This document shows, piece after piece, positions 54,673-63,556 of a stretch of 64,000 nucleotides of DNA. The DNA is from UBA1141 sp963665155 (GTDB lineage Bacteria; Chloroflexota; Dehalococcoidia; Lucifugimonadales; UBA3495). The DNA lies in assembly GCA_963665155.2 (NCBI GenBank), contig CAXXFI010000002.1, positions 1,054,001 to 1,118,000 on the forward strand, written 5' to 3'. A program made the position numbers and the translations under genes. Within the stretch, counting starts at the first letter, position 1; every line of letters starts with the position of its first letter. Under the pieces are notes generated by a model, which was not told the origin of the DNA, did not search any database, and saw only the letters and a program-made list of their open reading frames with translations.

Positions 54673-55620
54673 ATGCGCTTCGGATTCTACTTACCAAACT
54701 CCGGGCCCACGGCCGAGCCGGATTCCTTGGCGGAAATAGCCCGCCAGGGTGACAAACTAGGATTCAATTGTATGGTGGCGCCGGACCACATCATCGAACC
54801 CAAGCAGATCGACTCCACCTACCCTTACTCTGTGTCCGGGGCTTTTGGTGGGGCCACCCGAAGCGATGGGGAGTGGCCGGAGCAGCTAACCACTTTGGCG
54901 TTTTTAGCCGGGGTTACCGAGAACATCCGGTTGGTCACCAGCGTGATGATTGTCCCTTACCGGAATCCAATACTCACAGCCAAGATGCTGGCTAGCATTG
55001 ATATGCTCTCCAAGGGCCGGCTTACCGTCGGCGTTGGCGTGGGCTGGATGGAAGAAGAGTTTGAACTATTAGATGCTCCGCCATTCGCTAAACGAGGGGC
55101 GGTCACCGACGAGTATCTGCGGGCTTTCAAGGAACTTTGGACCAGCGATGACTCTCACTTCGAAGGCGAATTTTGCCGGTTCTCCGGGATTTCGTTCTTG
55201 CCCAAGCCGACGCAGAAGCCTCACTCGCCGATTTGGGTGGGCGGCCAGAGCCGTGCGGCCATTCGCCGGGCAGCCCAGCTGGGCGATGCCTGGCATCCGG
55301 TGGGTGCGATTCCCGCAGCTACCCTAGAACCCGAGGAACTGTCCGAAAATATTGCGATCCTGGGTAGATACGCAGAAAAGGCCGGGCGGGACCCGGGAGA
55401 AATCGAGGTAGCGATGAAGGCCCCGCTCTACGACACCAATCTGCCATCCGAAGGGAACAGGCGACGGTTCTCCGGCTCGCCGGACGAGGTGCTTCAGGAT
55501 GTTCAGACCTACTCGGATATTGGAGTGGGCCACCTTATTTTCGACATCCGAGGACCCGATCTGAGTCAGTCGCTGGAAAAAATGGATTGGTTTGCTCATG
55601 AGGTGATGGCCCACGCCTAG
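54673..55620 (+). CDS. LLM-class F420/FMN-dependent oxidoreductase
   Basis: 315 residues, luciferase-like fold of the F420-dependent group. It has FGFYLPNSGPTAEPDSLAEIARQ, LVTSVMIVPYRNPILTAK and SKGRLTVGVGVGWMEEEFE, then PIWVGGQSRAAIRRAAQLGDAWHPVG. Substrate unknown. Divergent from the SDR/MaoC operon. GGGAGG precedes the ATG. Confidence 0.92.
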   Translation: MRFGFYLPNSGPTAEPDSLAEIARQGDKLGFNCMVAPDHIIEPKQIDSTYPYSVSGAFGGATRSDGEWPEQLTTLAFLAGVTENIRLVTSVMIVPYRNPILTAKMLASIDMLSKGRLTVGVGVGWMEEEFELLDAPPFAKRGAVTDEYLRAFKELWTSDDSHFEGEFCRFSGISFLPKPTQKPHSPIWVGGQSRAAIRRAAQLGDAWHPVGAIPAATLEPEELSENIAILGRYAEKAGRDPGEIEVAMKAPLYDTNLPSEGNRRRFSGSPDEVLQDVQTYSDIGVGHLIFDIRGPDLSQSLEKMDWFAHEVMAHA

Positions 55621-55910
55621 CTGATACAAACGCAATTGGCCTGCTGGAGGCTAACCAGCGGAGGCCAAACGATAACGCCAAACACTCGCAGAATTTGTCG
55701 CAAAGGCTGTGAAACCAGCACATTCGAAAATAAAATCCGCCGTAAAAATCCCGCATCATAAAATTCTCTATCAGACTTGCAGGCTGACCTATACAAGAGC
55801 CGTGGAATCAACCTTCCTATGGGTCCTTGCAAGCTGGCATAAATAATCTTGGCGGAATCCACCAAATGATCGTTGTTAGCACGATCTGATCGGTATTTGG
55901 AGGAACGGAA
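55621..55910. other. intergenic region
   Basis: 290 bases with no gene or repeat seen, except the GGAGG site at about 55899-55904 for the next gene. Confidence 0.35.
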
Positions 55911-56717
55911 TTGACAAGCTTGAATGAACGGTACGACAAGGGCCAGGCTATGCGCTCGTTGATGGCGGGCGGGGACCTGAGCCACTTCACCCTGCCTGGG
56001 ATCGACCAATTGGCCCCGGACCTGAAGCGCATCATCGATGAATCTCTCTTCGGGTCAATTTGGAGCCGTCCTGGGCTGGACGTCAAACTTCGCTGTATTT
56101 GCACCATGTCGGCCCTAATGGCCCTGGGACAATTGCCCTTGCTGCGTCGCCACATAGAACGGTGCCTAAACCTGGGTTTGGCGCCCGAACAAGTGGTGGA
56201 GGTATTCATCCAACTGACGTTTTACATCGGCGTCCCGGCGGTGGAGACTGCGCTACGAATTACCAAAGAGATCTTCGAGGAACGGGGCATCCAGTTCACT
56301 CCCACGTTAGTCTACGACCCGGACCAGTCTCCTCAGGAACTCTACGATATGGGCGCCAAGAATTACGAAGAACATATCGGGGATATTTTCGCCTACTACA
56401 CCGAGCACCCGACCGCAGCGGAAATGCAACAGTTGGTCTTCGAGTACCATTGGGGGGCCATATACTCCCGTCCTGGCTTGGACGCTAAGAGCCGGGCGGT
56501 ATGCGCCATGGCGGCAATGACCGTCCAAGGCCGGCCCGACCGCCAGATGCGGGTGCGCATCGAGGGTGCTTTAAGAGTGGGGATCACGCCTACGGAGATA
56601 ATGGAAGTCTTGATGCAGGTAATGCTATACGGGGGCTACGCCGCCACCAACGCAATGATGCAAATCGCAGCTTCGGTATTTACCGAAAAGGGTCTCACCA
56701 CAGGATCTGGAGATTAA
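55911..56717 (+). CDS. carboxymuconolactone decarboxylase-like protein, two domains
   Basis: 268 residues with two tandem CMD (AhpD-like) helical domains. Each has the LR.IC.MSALMALGQ.P.L..HI pattern near 60-85 and RAVCAMAAMTVQGRPD near 190-210, followed by GITPTEIMEVLMQVMLYGGY. The catalytic CxxC of AhpD is absent, so it belongs to the gamma-CMD/decarboxylase branch. TTG start after GGAGGAACGG. Confidence 0.85.
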   Translation: MTSLNERYDKGQAMRSLMAGGDLSHFTLPGIDQLAPDLKRIIDESLFGSIWSRPGLDVKLRCICTMSALMALGQLPLLRRHIERCLNLGLAPEQVVEVFIQLTFYIGVPAVETALRITKEIFEERGIQFTPTLVYDPDQSPQELYDMGAKNYEEHIGDIFAYYTEHPTAAEMQQLVFEYHWGAIYSRPGLDAKSRAVCAMAAMTVQGRPDRQMRVRIEGALRVGITPTEIMEVLMQVMLYGGYAATNAMMQIAASVFTEKGLTTGSGD

Positions 56718-56863
56718 CCAGCCTGCATATTATATTAAAACCAGGGTTAGTAGTAATACCGAGGTGAGTCCCCCCAAGTTTATCCGGCGAGTTGATCCGG
56801 GTTTTCGGTTCCATGTCTGATTTTATTGTCTGAGTTAGAAGTTGGATTTATGAGAAGGAGACC

Positions 56864-57655
56864 ATGAAACTACAACTGGACGACGGCGCCGAGATTTTCT
56901 ACACGGTTGACGACTTTACCGACCCTTGGACCAGCCCCGAAACGATTCTCATGCACCACGGCATGGCCAAAAGCCACAAAATGTGGTTTGGCTGGGTGCC
57001 CATTCTGGCCCGCCACTACCGGGTCATCCGGTTCGACATGCGGGGAATGGGCCAATCCTCCGTACCCGAGGGGGATTATCCTTGGTCCTTGGACAGTTTC
57101 GCCAATGACCTTTTGGGTGTCATGGACAAACTGGAACTCGAGAAAGTCCACCTCATCGGCGAGACCGTGGGTGGGTCAATTTCGATGCGTTTCGCCACCA
57201 TGCACCAAGAACGGCTACTCTCTTTGACCACCTGCACATCTCCCGTAACCTTCGACGACCACCATGCCGAAAGCGCCGACCAGATCGACCGGGACGGCAT
57301 TCCCGCTTGGGTCGAGAGCAGCATCCTCCGGCGGTTGGACCCTGATATGGTCGACCCGGCATATATTCGGTGGTATGCGGCTCAAATGGCCGCCACGCCC
57401 GCTAGTGTGGTGAGCGGCTTCCAGCGAAGGGCCCCTGGCGGAGACCTGCGTCCCCTCCTCAAAGACGTGAAGACACCGGTGTTGGTGCTGGCGGCGGCCG
57501 GTCTGAGGGAGGAAGTATTGGGCGACTTTCGGGGAGCGGCCGATCTGTTTCCCAACGGACGCCTGGTGGTATTCCCTGGCGTATTCGGCTTCGTACAGCA
57601 CATTTTGCCGGTACCCTGCGCCCGAGTTTGGCTGGACTTCGCCAGGAACCTGTAA
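56864..57655 (+). CDS. alpha/beta hydrolase with Thr at the nucleophile position
   Basis: 263 residues. The fold is clear: MHHGMAKSHKMWFGW and DMRGMGQSS. The nucleophile elbow reads GETVGG (residues 99-104), with Thr 101 in place of Ser. The expected His is in VQHILPVP; no clear catalytic Asp follows the VLVLAAAG strand. It may be a hydrolase with altered chemistry or a binding protein. GAAGGAG precedes the ATG. Five bases upstream of an HPP gene. Confidence 0.8.
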   Translation: MKLQLDDGAEIFYTVDDFTDPWTSPETILMHHGMAKSHKMWFGWVPILARHYRVIRFDMRGMGQSSVPEGDYPWSLDSFANDLLGVMDKLELEKVHLIGETVGGSISMRFATMHQERLLSLTTCTSPVTFDDHHAESADQIDRDGIPAWVESSILRRLDPDMVDPAYIRWYAAQMAATPASVVSGFQRRAPGGDLRPLLKDVKTPVLVLAAAGLREEVLGDFRGAADLFPNGRLVVFPGVFGFVQHILPVPCARVWLDFARNL

Positions 57656-57660
57656 CCCCA

Positions 57661-58362
57661 GTGAGCGACCCAGAGGGACAGTTCGGGGAGGTTGGCGAGA
57701 CTGGTGAGCCTGGACCGGAAAACCCGACCATGTCGCGACCGGCTACACCGGAGGCTGCTCCTGACCAAGGGAGCAACAGCCAAGCTAGCAGCAGCCAAGC
57801 GAGCAACAGCAAGACCAAAACCGGAACGCTGGGCCAATTCTTCGCGATGCCTTCCGGCCCGGCAATCTTAGACCCGAATTTCTCACGGTTTTTCGGGCGC
57901 TATGTGTTCCAGTCCGCGCTGGCGACCGTTGCCATATTGGCCGTGCTCCTTTTTGTCGACAACCTCTCCCAAGCCGCTCTCGCCGCTGGTTTGGGTTCCA
58001 GCGTCGTCATCCTCTTTGTACATCCTTCCAGCCATTCCGCCAGCCCCCGTTCCCTCGTCGGGGGCCATACGATGGCCTTGGTGATGGGGTCCATATTCGC
58101 TATCTTGCTTTTTGCTGGGCTGGTGGACGCTTTCTTGACAGACATGGCCGCGCTGCGCAACTTTACGGTGGCGGTCTCGGGAGGACTGCTGATACTGGGC
58201 ATGGCTATCACCGACACCGAGCACCCACCTGCGGCGGGAACCGTGCTGGGTATGGCAACCCGGCCATGGGAACTGGAAACATTCGGGATTATAATTGGGG
58301 CAGTGGTATTACTTGCGGTGATACAACGAATCCTACGTCCCCACCTGCATGACCTCATGTAA
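57661..58362 (+). CDS. HPP-family membrane protein
   Basis: 233 residues from a GTG at 57661. A Ser/Gln-rich, low-complexity N-terminus (residues 1-60) precedes four to five transmembrane helices with the HPP signatures: HPSSHSASPRSLVGGH and TEHPPAAGTVLG. Plant and cyanobacterial HPP proteins are linked to nitrite transport; the role here is unknown. An in-frame start at 57628 is possible. Overlap with the hydrolase is avoided by the chosen start. Confidence 0.8.
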   Translation: MSDPEGQFGEVGETGEPGPENPTMSRPATPEAAPDQGSNSQASSSQASNSKTKTGTLGQFFAMPSGPAILDPNFSRFFGRYVFQSALATVAILAVLLFVDNLSQAALAAGLGSSVVILFVHPSSHSASPRSLVGGHTMALVMGSIFAILLFAGLVDAFLTDMAALRNFTVAVSGGLLILGMAITDTEHPPAAGTVLGMATRPWELETFGIIIGAVVLLAVIQRILRPHLHDLM

Positions 58363-58613
58363 AGGCCTGGCAAGAATAGCGGTCAGGCAAACCTCAACAA
58401 ATAAAGGCCCGGCAAGAAAAGCGGTCAGGCAAACCTCAACAAATAAAGGCCCGGCAAGAATAACGGTCAGGCAAACCTCAACAAATAAAGGCCCGGCAAG
58501 AAAAGCGGTCAGGCAAACCTCAACAAATAAAGGCCCGGCAAGAAAAGCGGTCAGGCAAACCTCAACAAATAAAGGCCCGGCAAGAATAACGGTCAGGCAA
58601 ATATCGACAAATA
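58362..58613. repeat. 42-bp tandem repeat, six copies
   Basis: Six units of AGGCCCGGCAAGAAAAGCGG followed by TCAGGCAAACCTCAACAAATAA. Differences (aaaagcgg versus aataacgg) alternate between copies. The first unit begins at the last base of the HPP stop codon. A fully open 93-codon frame runs through it (14-residue period, Lys/Arg/Gln/Thr rich) but has no good ribosome site. Probably non-coding. Confidence 0.9.
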
Positions 58614-58636
58614 AAACGCTAAGCTAGGAGAACCAC

Positions 58637-58957
58637 ATGTTTTTTGAAGTCAGAAACTACAGGACTCACTCCGGACAACGAGACAACTGGGTCAAGTACA
58701 TGGAACAGACCATCATCCCGTTCCAAACGTCCAAGGGCATGGTAATTGTGGGCAGCTTTGTGGGAGAAGAAGAACAGGATTTGTACGTGTGGATACGCCG
58801 GTTTGAGAGCGAAAGCGAGCGGGAGCGCCTCTACGAAGCTGTCTACAAGAGCGATGAGTGGGTGAATAATATCGCACCTAAAATCCCGGAGATGCTGAAC
58901 CGGGATAAGATTGTAGTCACTCGGGTTGAACCCACTGCAGCTTCGGTCATTCACTAG
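58637..58957 (+). CDS. NIPSNAP family protein, single domain
   Basis: 106 residues. One NIPSNAP domain: MFFEVRNYRTHSGQRDNW at the start, VGSFVGEEEQDLYVWIRRFES, and DEWVNNIAPKIPEM. Paralogue of the two-domain protein at 15738. TAGGAGAACC precedes the ATG. Follows the 42-bp repeat array. Confidence 0.85.
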   Translation: MFFEVRNYRTHSGQRDNWVKYMEQTIIPFQTSKGMVIVGSFVGEEEQDLYVWIRRFESESERERLYEAVYKSDEWVNNIAPKIPEMLNRDKIVVTRVEPTAASVIH

Positions 58958-59268
58958 CGACGGTATTCACTAACGGCGTCGACGATTGGCGCGACTCCGG
59001 TCAGTGGTTTGCCCGCTGCCCACGGCGAGCAGTGATTCGAGCGCCATCTTAGTTTTGTGAAGTAGAGTTGGGGTACAGAACTTTGCCGCTGGCAATCCAC
59101 ACGGATACAATCGTGCTGATGGTAGGGCTATGTCGCATCGACTACGTTCCGGGTTAAGCACTTGGCTATAAATATGTAGCTTTCCCACCGGCAGGCAAAC
59201 TTTCGGAAGGCAGTAGTCGAATAAGCTTAAACCGGGCTAAACCGATAATCTTATTAGCGGGAGGCGTA
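58958..59268. other. intergenic region
   Basis: 311 bases without a gene. The GGGAGG site at 59260-59265 belongs to the secreted peptide gene. Confidence 0.35.
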
Positions 59269-59543
59269 ATGAAAAAAAGAAGTTAGCAATTCTGATCTTG
59301 GCTGTAACCATGGTGGCGCTGTGGGTAACGCCTGCGTTGGCGGCCCAGGGGACAATAACTGAAGTTAACCCGTCGGGCATAGGCACAGCCAACGATAATG
59401 GCAAAGACCATGCTGGCGACCACGCCAACGAGAACGCGGACGACGGTCACGAAAACAGGAACGATAATGCTGGCGACAATGGAGTCGGCGGGTTTGAAGA
59501 AAACCCTGATGCCGGCGAATCACCGGACTCTACTATCGGGTAG
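59269..59543 (+). pseudogene. small secreted Asn/Asp-rich peptide, frameshifted at its start
   Basis: An ATG at 59269 with a GGGAGG site reads MKKRS then stops. One extra A in the seven-A run (59272-59278) would give a proper signal peptide: MKKKKLAILILAV and VTPALA, then a mature chain of about 65 residues rich in Asn, Asp, His and Gly (DNGKDHAGDHANENADD). The rest of the frame is intact to 59543 and is followed by a terminator. Could be a sequencing error, programmed slippage or a broken gene. Mature function unknown; the composition suggests metal binding. Confidence 0.7.
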
Positions 59544-59560
59544 GTTTTAGTTCGTGATTG

Positions 59561-59602
59561 AAACTAGAAAGGAGCCGGAAAAATCCGGCTCCTTTCTAGT
59601 TT
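59561..59602 (+). terminator. terminator after the secreted peptide
   Basis: Perfect 18-bp stem (59561-59578 with 59585-59602) around AAAAAT. Stem includes GAAAGGAGCCGG. The T-rich end of the right arm fits an intrinsic terminator. Confidence 0.85.
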
Positions 59603-59784
59603 CGTGGTATTTATTTCCCTTACAATTCCGATCTTAATATACCTGTGAAGCTTAAAGAACCTCGGTTGCAAGCCTGGGCTCATCCAGCGACTGTGGAAGT
59701 AATTGCTCGCAGGCATTTCCTAGCCTGACCTTTCGCCGAAACAAGACCCTGGTAAATTTCACAGAGCACATAGGCCGAGATAAG

Positions 59785-60069
59785 TTACTGAGATAAGCTC
59801 TCCTGGTTTTCTAGAAAATATACGTCGGGCTGGTCGACAACGCCGGCTTCTTCCATGGCTTTTTTCAGGTCCGGTGAATTGGCGAACTGGCGGGCATTCT
59901 CCAACGTGTCCCACTCAAAGAAAATAACAACTTCGTTGCGGTCGTCGATGCCACGCAAGAGGTGGCCGCCCTTGCAACCGGCAGCCGCCCGTGTGGCGCC
60001 GTGGGCGTCAAACTTGGGCTTCCAAGCGTCGTAGTCCTTGACCTTGTGACGAATCGTGACGTAAGGCAT
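59785..60069 (-). CDS. antibiotic biosynthesis monooxygenase-like (dimeric alpha/beta barrel) protein
   Basis: 94 residues of the ABM/Dabb-type fold: PYVTIRHKVKDYDAWKPKFDAHG, GCKGGHLLRG, EVVIFFEWDTLENARQFANSPDLKKAM. Such small dimers act as monooxygenases or haem/quinone modifiers; no cofactor is needed in some. 31 bases downstream of the dCTP deaminase-like gene. Confidence 0.85.
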   Translation of the reverse strand: MPYVTIRHKVKDYDAWKPKFDAHGATRAAAGCKGGHLLRGIDDRNEVVIFFEWDTLENARQFANSPDLKKAMEEAGVVDQPDVYFLENQESLSQ

Positions 60070-60100
60070 GTTGCTCCCTTTGCTGGGTGGATTGTGTAAC

Positions 60101-61357
60101 CTATGGTGTCGGGGGGGTTCCTGCTTCCCCTGCCGGTTCGGATCTTTCGGGTGGTTCTTCCGGCGCGACCGACCGGTTCGGGCCTCTTACCGCTCCCTCG
60201 AATAACGGCAGTTGCCAATGGCTGGTCTCGGGCAGAAAGTGCTTGCTAAGAATAAGGCCCTTCCCTTGATACGAGGAACCCACTTCGGCACCGTACCATT
60301 TGTCCGGTGCTTCCAGCATCCTTTCAAAGGTTAAGGAACAGATGCTCTGGCCGTGCTCGATCATAAATGGCACGTCGTGGGCCCGGACCTCCATTACCGG
60401 TTGCACACCGGCCATCCTGCCCTGCTCGCCGTAGCCAAACCCAGGGTCGAAGAAGCCGGCGTAGTGGGTCCGGAGCTCGCCGCTTGACGGGTCGTACGCG
60501 GTCATTTCCGCAGCGTACTGGGGTGGAATGCTCACGCTCTCCGCCGATGTCAACAGGTAAAATTCCTCGGGCTCCAGAATTAGCCTGTTGGACCGGTCAG
60601 CGTATACCGGCTCCCAGTAGTCGCCAGGATCGTAATGGTAGGCACGGGAGAGATCGATCAAGCTGCTGTTTTTCTTCGCCCGGTATCCCACGCCGGTGGG
60701 CTTGTTAGCCAGGTTCGCTCCCAAGCTGATGGTGTTGTTCAGTGCTGGTTCACGCAATTGCTCCATTTGCCCCGATTCGGCCAGAAGTATTGGGCTTTTG
60801 CGGTGCAACCCTAATATTTCCCCGTCACCGCACTTGGGATCACCTTTGACCAAGCGCAACTGATTTAACGACAGACCCGTTTTGACTCTGATCGTAAACG
60901 AACGGGACACAACCTCCAGAAACAGTTGCCCTTCGTAGCCGGGCGCAATCTCATCGAATTTGTGGCTTCGATCGGTTATGACCCTGGTGAATATATCCAG
61001 CCGGCCCGTGCTGCTTTTGGGGTTGGCTTTTGCGTACACTGCCCCCGGCAAGCGTAATTCTTCAATCAAGGGAATCAAGTAAGGCCGGTTGCGCTCCAGA
61101 ATTGCTCCATCCCGCAGGTCCAGTTGCTCCATCTCAAGTTCCGGCAGCTTTTCCCAGACCGTGCTCTCATCGGGCAGGAAACTGCAGCGCAGACGGTGGG
61201 CTACTGGCCCCAACTGGAGGTCAATGCTGGCTGGCTGGAAGTTCTCCTCTGGAATCTTGTACCGCTCGGTATAAACGACATTATCTTTGACGGCTTCCCG
61301 GATCCACCGCATGGGCAGAATCCCCGTAGCGTCAGTCTCGATTATGTCCGTGAACAT
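60101..61357 (-). CDS. duplicated-domain dCTP deaminase-like protein
   Basis: 418 residues formed by two dUTPase/Dcd-type beta-barrel halves. The N-terminal half has ENFQPASIDLQLG and ANPKSSTGRLDIFTRVI. The C-terminal half has YDPSSGELRTHYAGFFDPGFGYGEQGRMAGV (with the catalytic Glu region HYAGFFDPG) and FMIEHGQSICSL. This is the 2'-deoxycytidine 5'-triphosphate deaminase type of alphaproteobacteria and Chloroflexota. It ends in a Pro/Glu-rich tail. Its leader holds a terminator hairpin (61431-61463). Confidence 0.85.
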   Translation of the reverse strand: MFTDIIETDATGILPMRWIREAVKDNVVYTERYKIPEENFQPASIDLQLGPVAHRLRCSFLPDESTVWEKLPELEMEQLDLRDGAILERNRPYLIPLIEELRLPGAVYAKANPKSSTGRLDIFTRVITDRSHKFDEIAPGYEGQLFLEVVSRSFTIRVKTGLSLNQLRLVKGDPKCGDGEILGLHRKSPILLAESGQMEQLREPALNNTISLGANLANKPTGVGYRAKKNSSLIDLSRAYHYDPGDYWEPVYADRSNRLILEPEEFYLLTSAESVSIPPQYAAEMTAYDPSSGELRTHYAGFFDPGFGYGEQGRMAGVQPVMEVRAHDVPFMIEHGQSICSLTFERMLEAPDKWYGAEVGSSYQGKGLILSKHFLPETSHWQLPLFEGAVRGPNRSVAPEEPPERSEPAGEAGTPPTP

Positions 61358-61430
61358 AGTTGGCTTGTTAACTCTCTAGAGATGGATGAACGTGATAAGC
61401 GGTAAGGCGCAAAACCGGTGAGCATCCACG

Positions 61431-61463
61431 AAAAAACCCCCGTTGCCGCAGAGCAACCGGGGG
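61431..61463 (-). promoter_or_regulatory. terminator-like hairpin in the dCTP deaminase leader
   Basis: On the minus strand: GC-rich stem (61453-61463 with 61437-61446, one bulged C) followed by six T. It sits 74 bases upstream of the dcd-like start, with no gene before it on that strand, so it may control read-through (attenuator). Alternatively it ends a small RNA. Confidence 0.6.
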
Positions 61464-61792
61464 ATTCACCGTTCCGCAATACCACTCTCCCTTGATTTGC
61501 TGGGATTGTACATGCCGCTTTGGTTGGGGGTCAAGTTGACCGACCGGCTCGAAAGTAGGGCATCTCACGGTAAATTAACATGATCCCATTTGACACAGCA
61601 ACACTATGTACCGAGGTTTCAAGTTGAGTAAGCATTGGTAGCCGCCACGAGTGATAGAATGTTGTGAATAGGGCCATCCTCCCCAATGACTGAGGCCCAT
61701 TTGGCAGTTGGCCTCGGCAATGGGATAAGAGTACAACGGGTATACTCCGAGCAATCAGAGAACTCAAGAAAAAAACAGAGGGCTCGATAAAA

Positions 61793-63085
61793 ATGCGTAT
61801 TTTGCTAATCGCCACCAACCGGCACCAGAAGCTATTGAGCCGCATGAATGCTACGCCAGCGCCCATCGGACTGGCCTACATTGCGGCATACCTGGACCCG
61901 GACCGGCACGACGTCAAATTGCTGGACCTGATGTTCTCCGAGGATTATCTGGAGGAAACCGAACGGACTGTTCGGGAGTTCAAGCCAGATCTCGTTGGCA
62001 TTTCCCTGAGAAACATAGACAACGTCAGCTACATGGACCCCCAATGGGCGTTGCCGGGCACCAAGGAAGTTATCGACAAAGTGCGGTCTATAACCAAAGC
62101 TCCCATAGTATGCGGAGGACCCGGCTTCAGCCTGTTGCCGGAAGCCTGCTTTGATTATCTGGGTCCGGACATGGGGATCGCTGGCGACGGAGGCGAGAGC
62201 TTTGCGGAGTTGGCCCAGGCTTTGGAAAGCGGCGAAACCTACTGGAACCTGTCGGGCTTGGTCTACCGGAACGATGATGGCGCGATTGTCCGGCAAGGGA
62301 TGGCCTACTCCCAATTCTCCAAATCGCCCCGCTTCGACCAACTGGACATGGTCCGGTACGAGAAGGCGGGTTTCGGCATCGGCGTGGTGACAAAGCTGGG
62401 CGACGCTTTCACCAACTCTAGGACTGCTGAGAACGACACCTCCTCCTGGCGGGTGCTGCGTCCCGTCGAAGATGTCATACAAGAAATTCAGGGACTGCAA
62501 GAAAGCTATGGTCTTCGCAAGATATTCTTCATCGACTCCGGGTTCAACGTCCCCTTGCCCTATGCCAAGGCATTGTGCCACTCCATCATCGATGCCGACC
62601 TGAAAATCCACTGGAACAGCTACCTAGCGCCGGTTCCAGAGTCCTTCGACGACGAGTTGTTGGAATTGATGCAGGAAGCCGGATGCGGGCTGTTTATCGT
62701 GACCAGTAAAGCCCGTGAGGACACGGAGCGGGTAAGCCTGGAAAGCCGTATTGCGCCCCTGCGGGAGGTGTGCCAGCGCTGCGATAAAGCCGGAATACAC
62801 TATATCGTCTCCCAGTATTTCGGGGAACCCGGAGAGACGGAAGAGACGGTGGAGGCCAAGCTCAGTTTCCTAAACGAAATCAAGCCATCCCTGACCAACC
62901 TGCGGGTGGGCGTCCGTATCCGGCCCGACACCCCGATTGTCGACGCCGCAATCAAGGAGGGCATCATCAAAGACGAGAATGACCTCATCAATCCCTCTTT
63001 CTATGTGGCGGAGCCGGTGAGGGACTGGATCGTAGAACGGCTAACAGCCGAGGTGGCGGCCAACCCCCGGTGGAATTTGATTTAG
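61793..63085 (+). CDS. B12-binding/radical SAM-like protein lacking the cluster cysteines
   Basis: 430 residues. The N-terminal half is a cobalamin-binding-like Rossmann domain (PAPIGLAYIAAYL, LVGISLRNIDN, PIVCGGPGFS). The C-terminal half follows the radical SAM barrel pattern (VLRPVEDVIQEIQGLQESYGLRKIFFIDSGFN, then GCGLFIVTS and GIHYIVSQYFGEPGET). The family places CxxxCxxC between these parts; here residues 200-214 read TKLGDAFTNSRTAEN with no Cys. It therefore should not bind the 4Fe-4S cluster in the usual way. Substrate unknown. Confidence 0.82.
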   Translation: MRILLIATNRHQKLLSRMNATPAPIGLAYIAAYLDPDRHDVKLLDLMFSEDYLEETERTVREFKPDLVGISLRNIDNVSYMDPQWALPGTKEVIDKVRSITKAPIVCGGPGFSLLPEACFDYLGPDMGIAGDGGESFAELAQALESGETYWNLSGLVYRNDDGAIVRQGMAYSQFSKSPRFDQLDMVRYEKAGFGIGVVTKLGDAFTNSRTAENDTSSWRVLRPVEDVIQEIQGLQESYGLRKIFFIDSGFNVPLPYAKALCHSIIDADLKIHWNSYLAPVPESFDDELLELMQEAGCGLFIVTSKAREDTERVSLESRIAPLREVCQRCDKAGIHYIVSQYFGEPGETEETVEAKLSFLNEIKPSLTNLRVGVRIRPDTPIVDAAIKEGIIKDENDLINPSFYVAEPVRDWIVERLTAEVAANPRWNLI

Positions 63086-63556
63086 GTTTTTTACCAGAGC
63101 CGTCCCCAGCATCGCGCCCTTTTCAATCTTGGCGTCGTTTGTCCTACTAGGCTCGCATTAGCGGTCTACGTGGGGAGAGAAACCCGGAATGTATCCGGAA
63201 GCCGCTGGGGCCTAACCCAGGTCAAAGCAACCTTTGCCCATAAGGGTGGCAATGCTAAGCTGCCACCCTTCATCCTGCTCGGCACTGTCTTCCAGAAAAA
63301 GGGTCGCATCCGGGGTTAATCCAGCCCGGCAGGACAGAGGCGGAAGCCTTTTGTTGGATTGAGCAATAGCATCTCTGGCTCTCTCCGCCGTCCACCGGCT
63401 TTGCACCAAAAGCCGCCGCCCTCAGCGCCCACTATTATCATCACGTGCATTCCCGCCACTCAATGGCCCCGAATTCAGGGTTAAGCGTTCAGGGAAAATG
63501 TCAGTAGTCTTTGGTGCGTTCGGTTTTAGCTAATACGTAGTTAATGGCTTGACTGA
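63086..63556. other. intergenic region
   Basis: 471 bases between the B12 protein and the recombinase-like gene. No gene or repeat recognised. Confidence 0.35.

Noticed and set aside
58349..58627. 93-codon frame through the 42-bp repeats
   Set aside because: It overlaps the end of the HPP gene, lacks a ribosome site and arises because the unit is a multiple of three.
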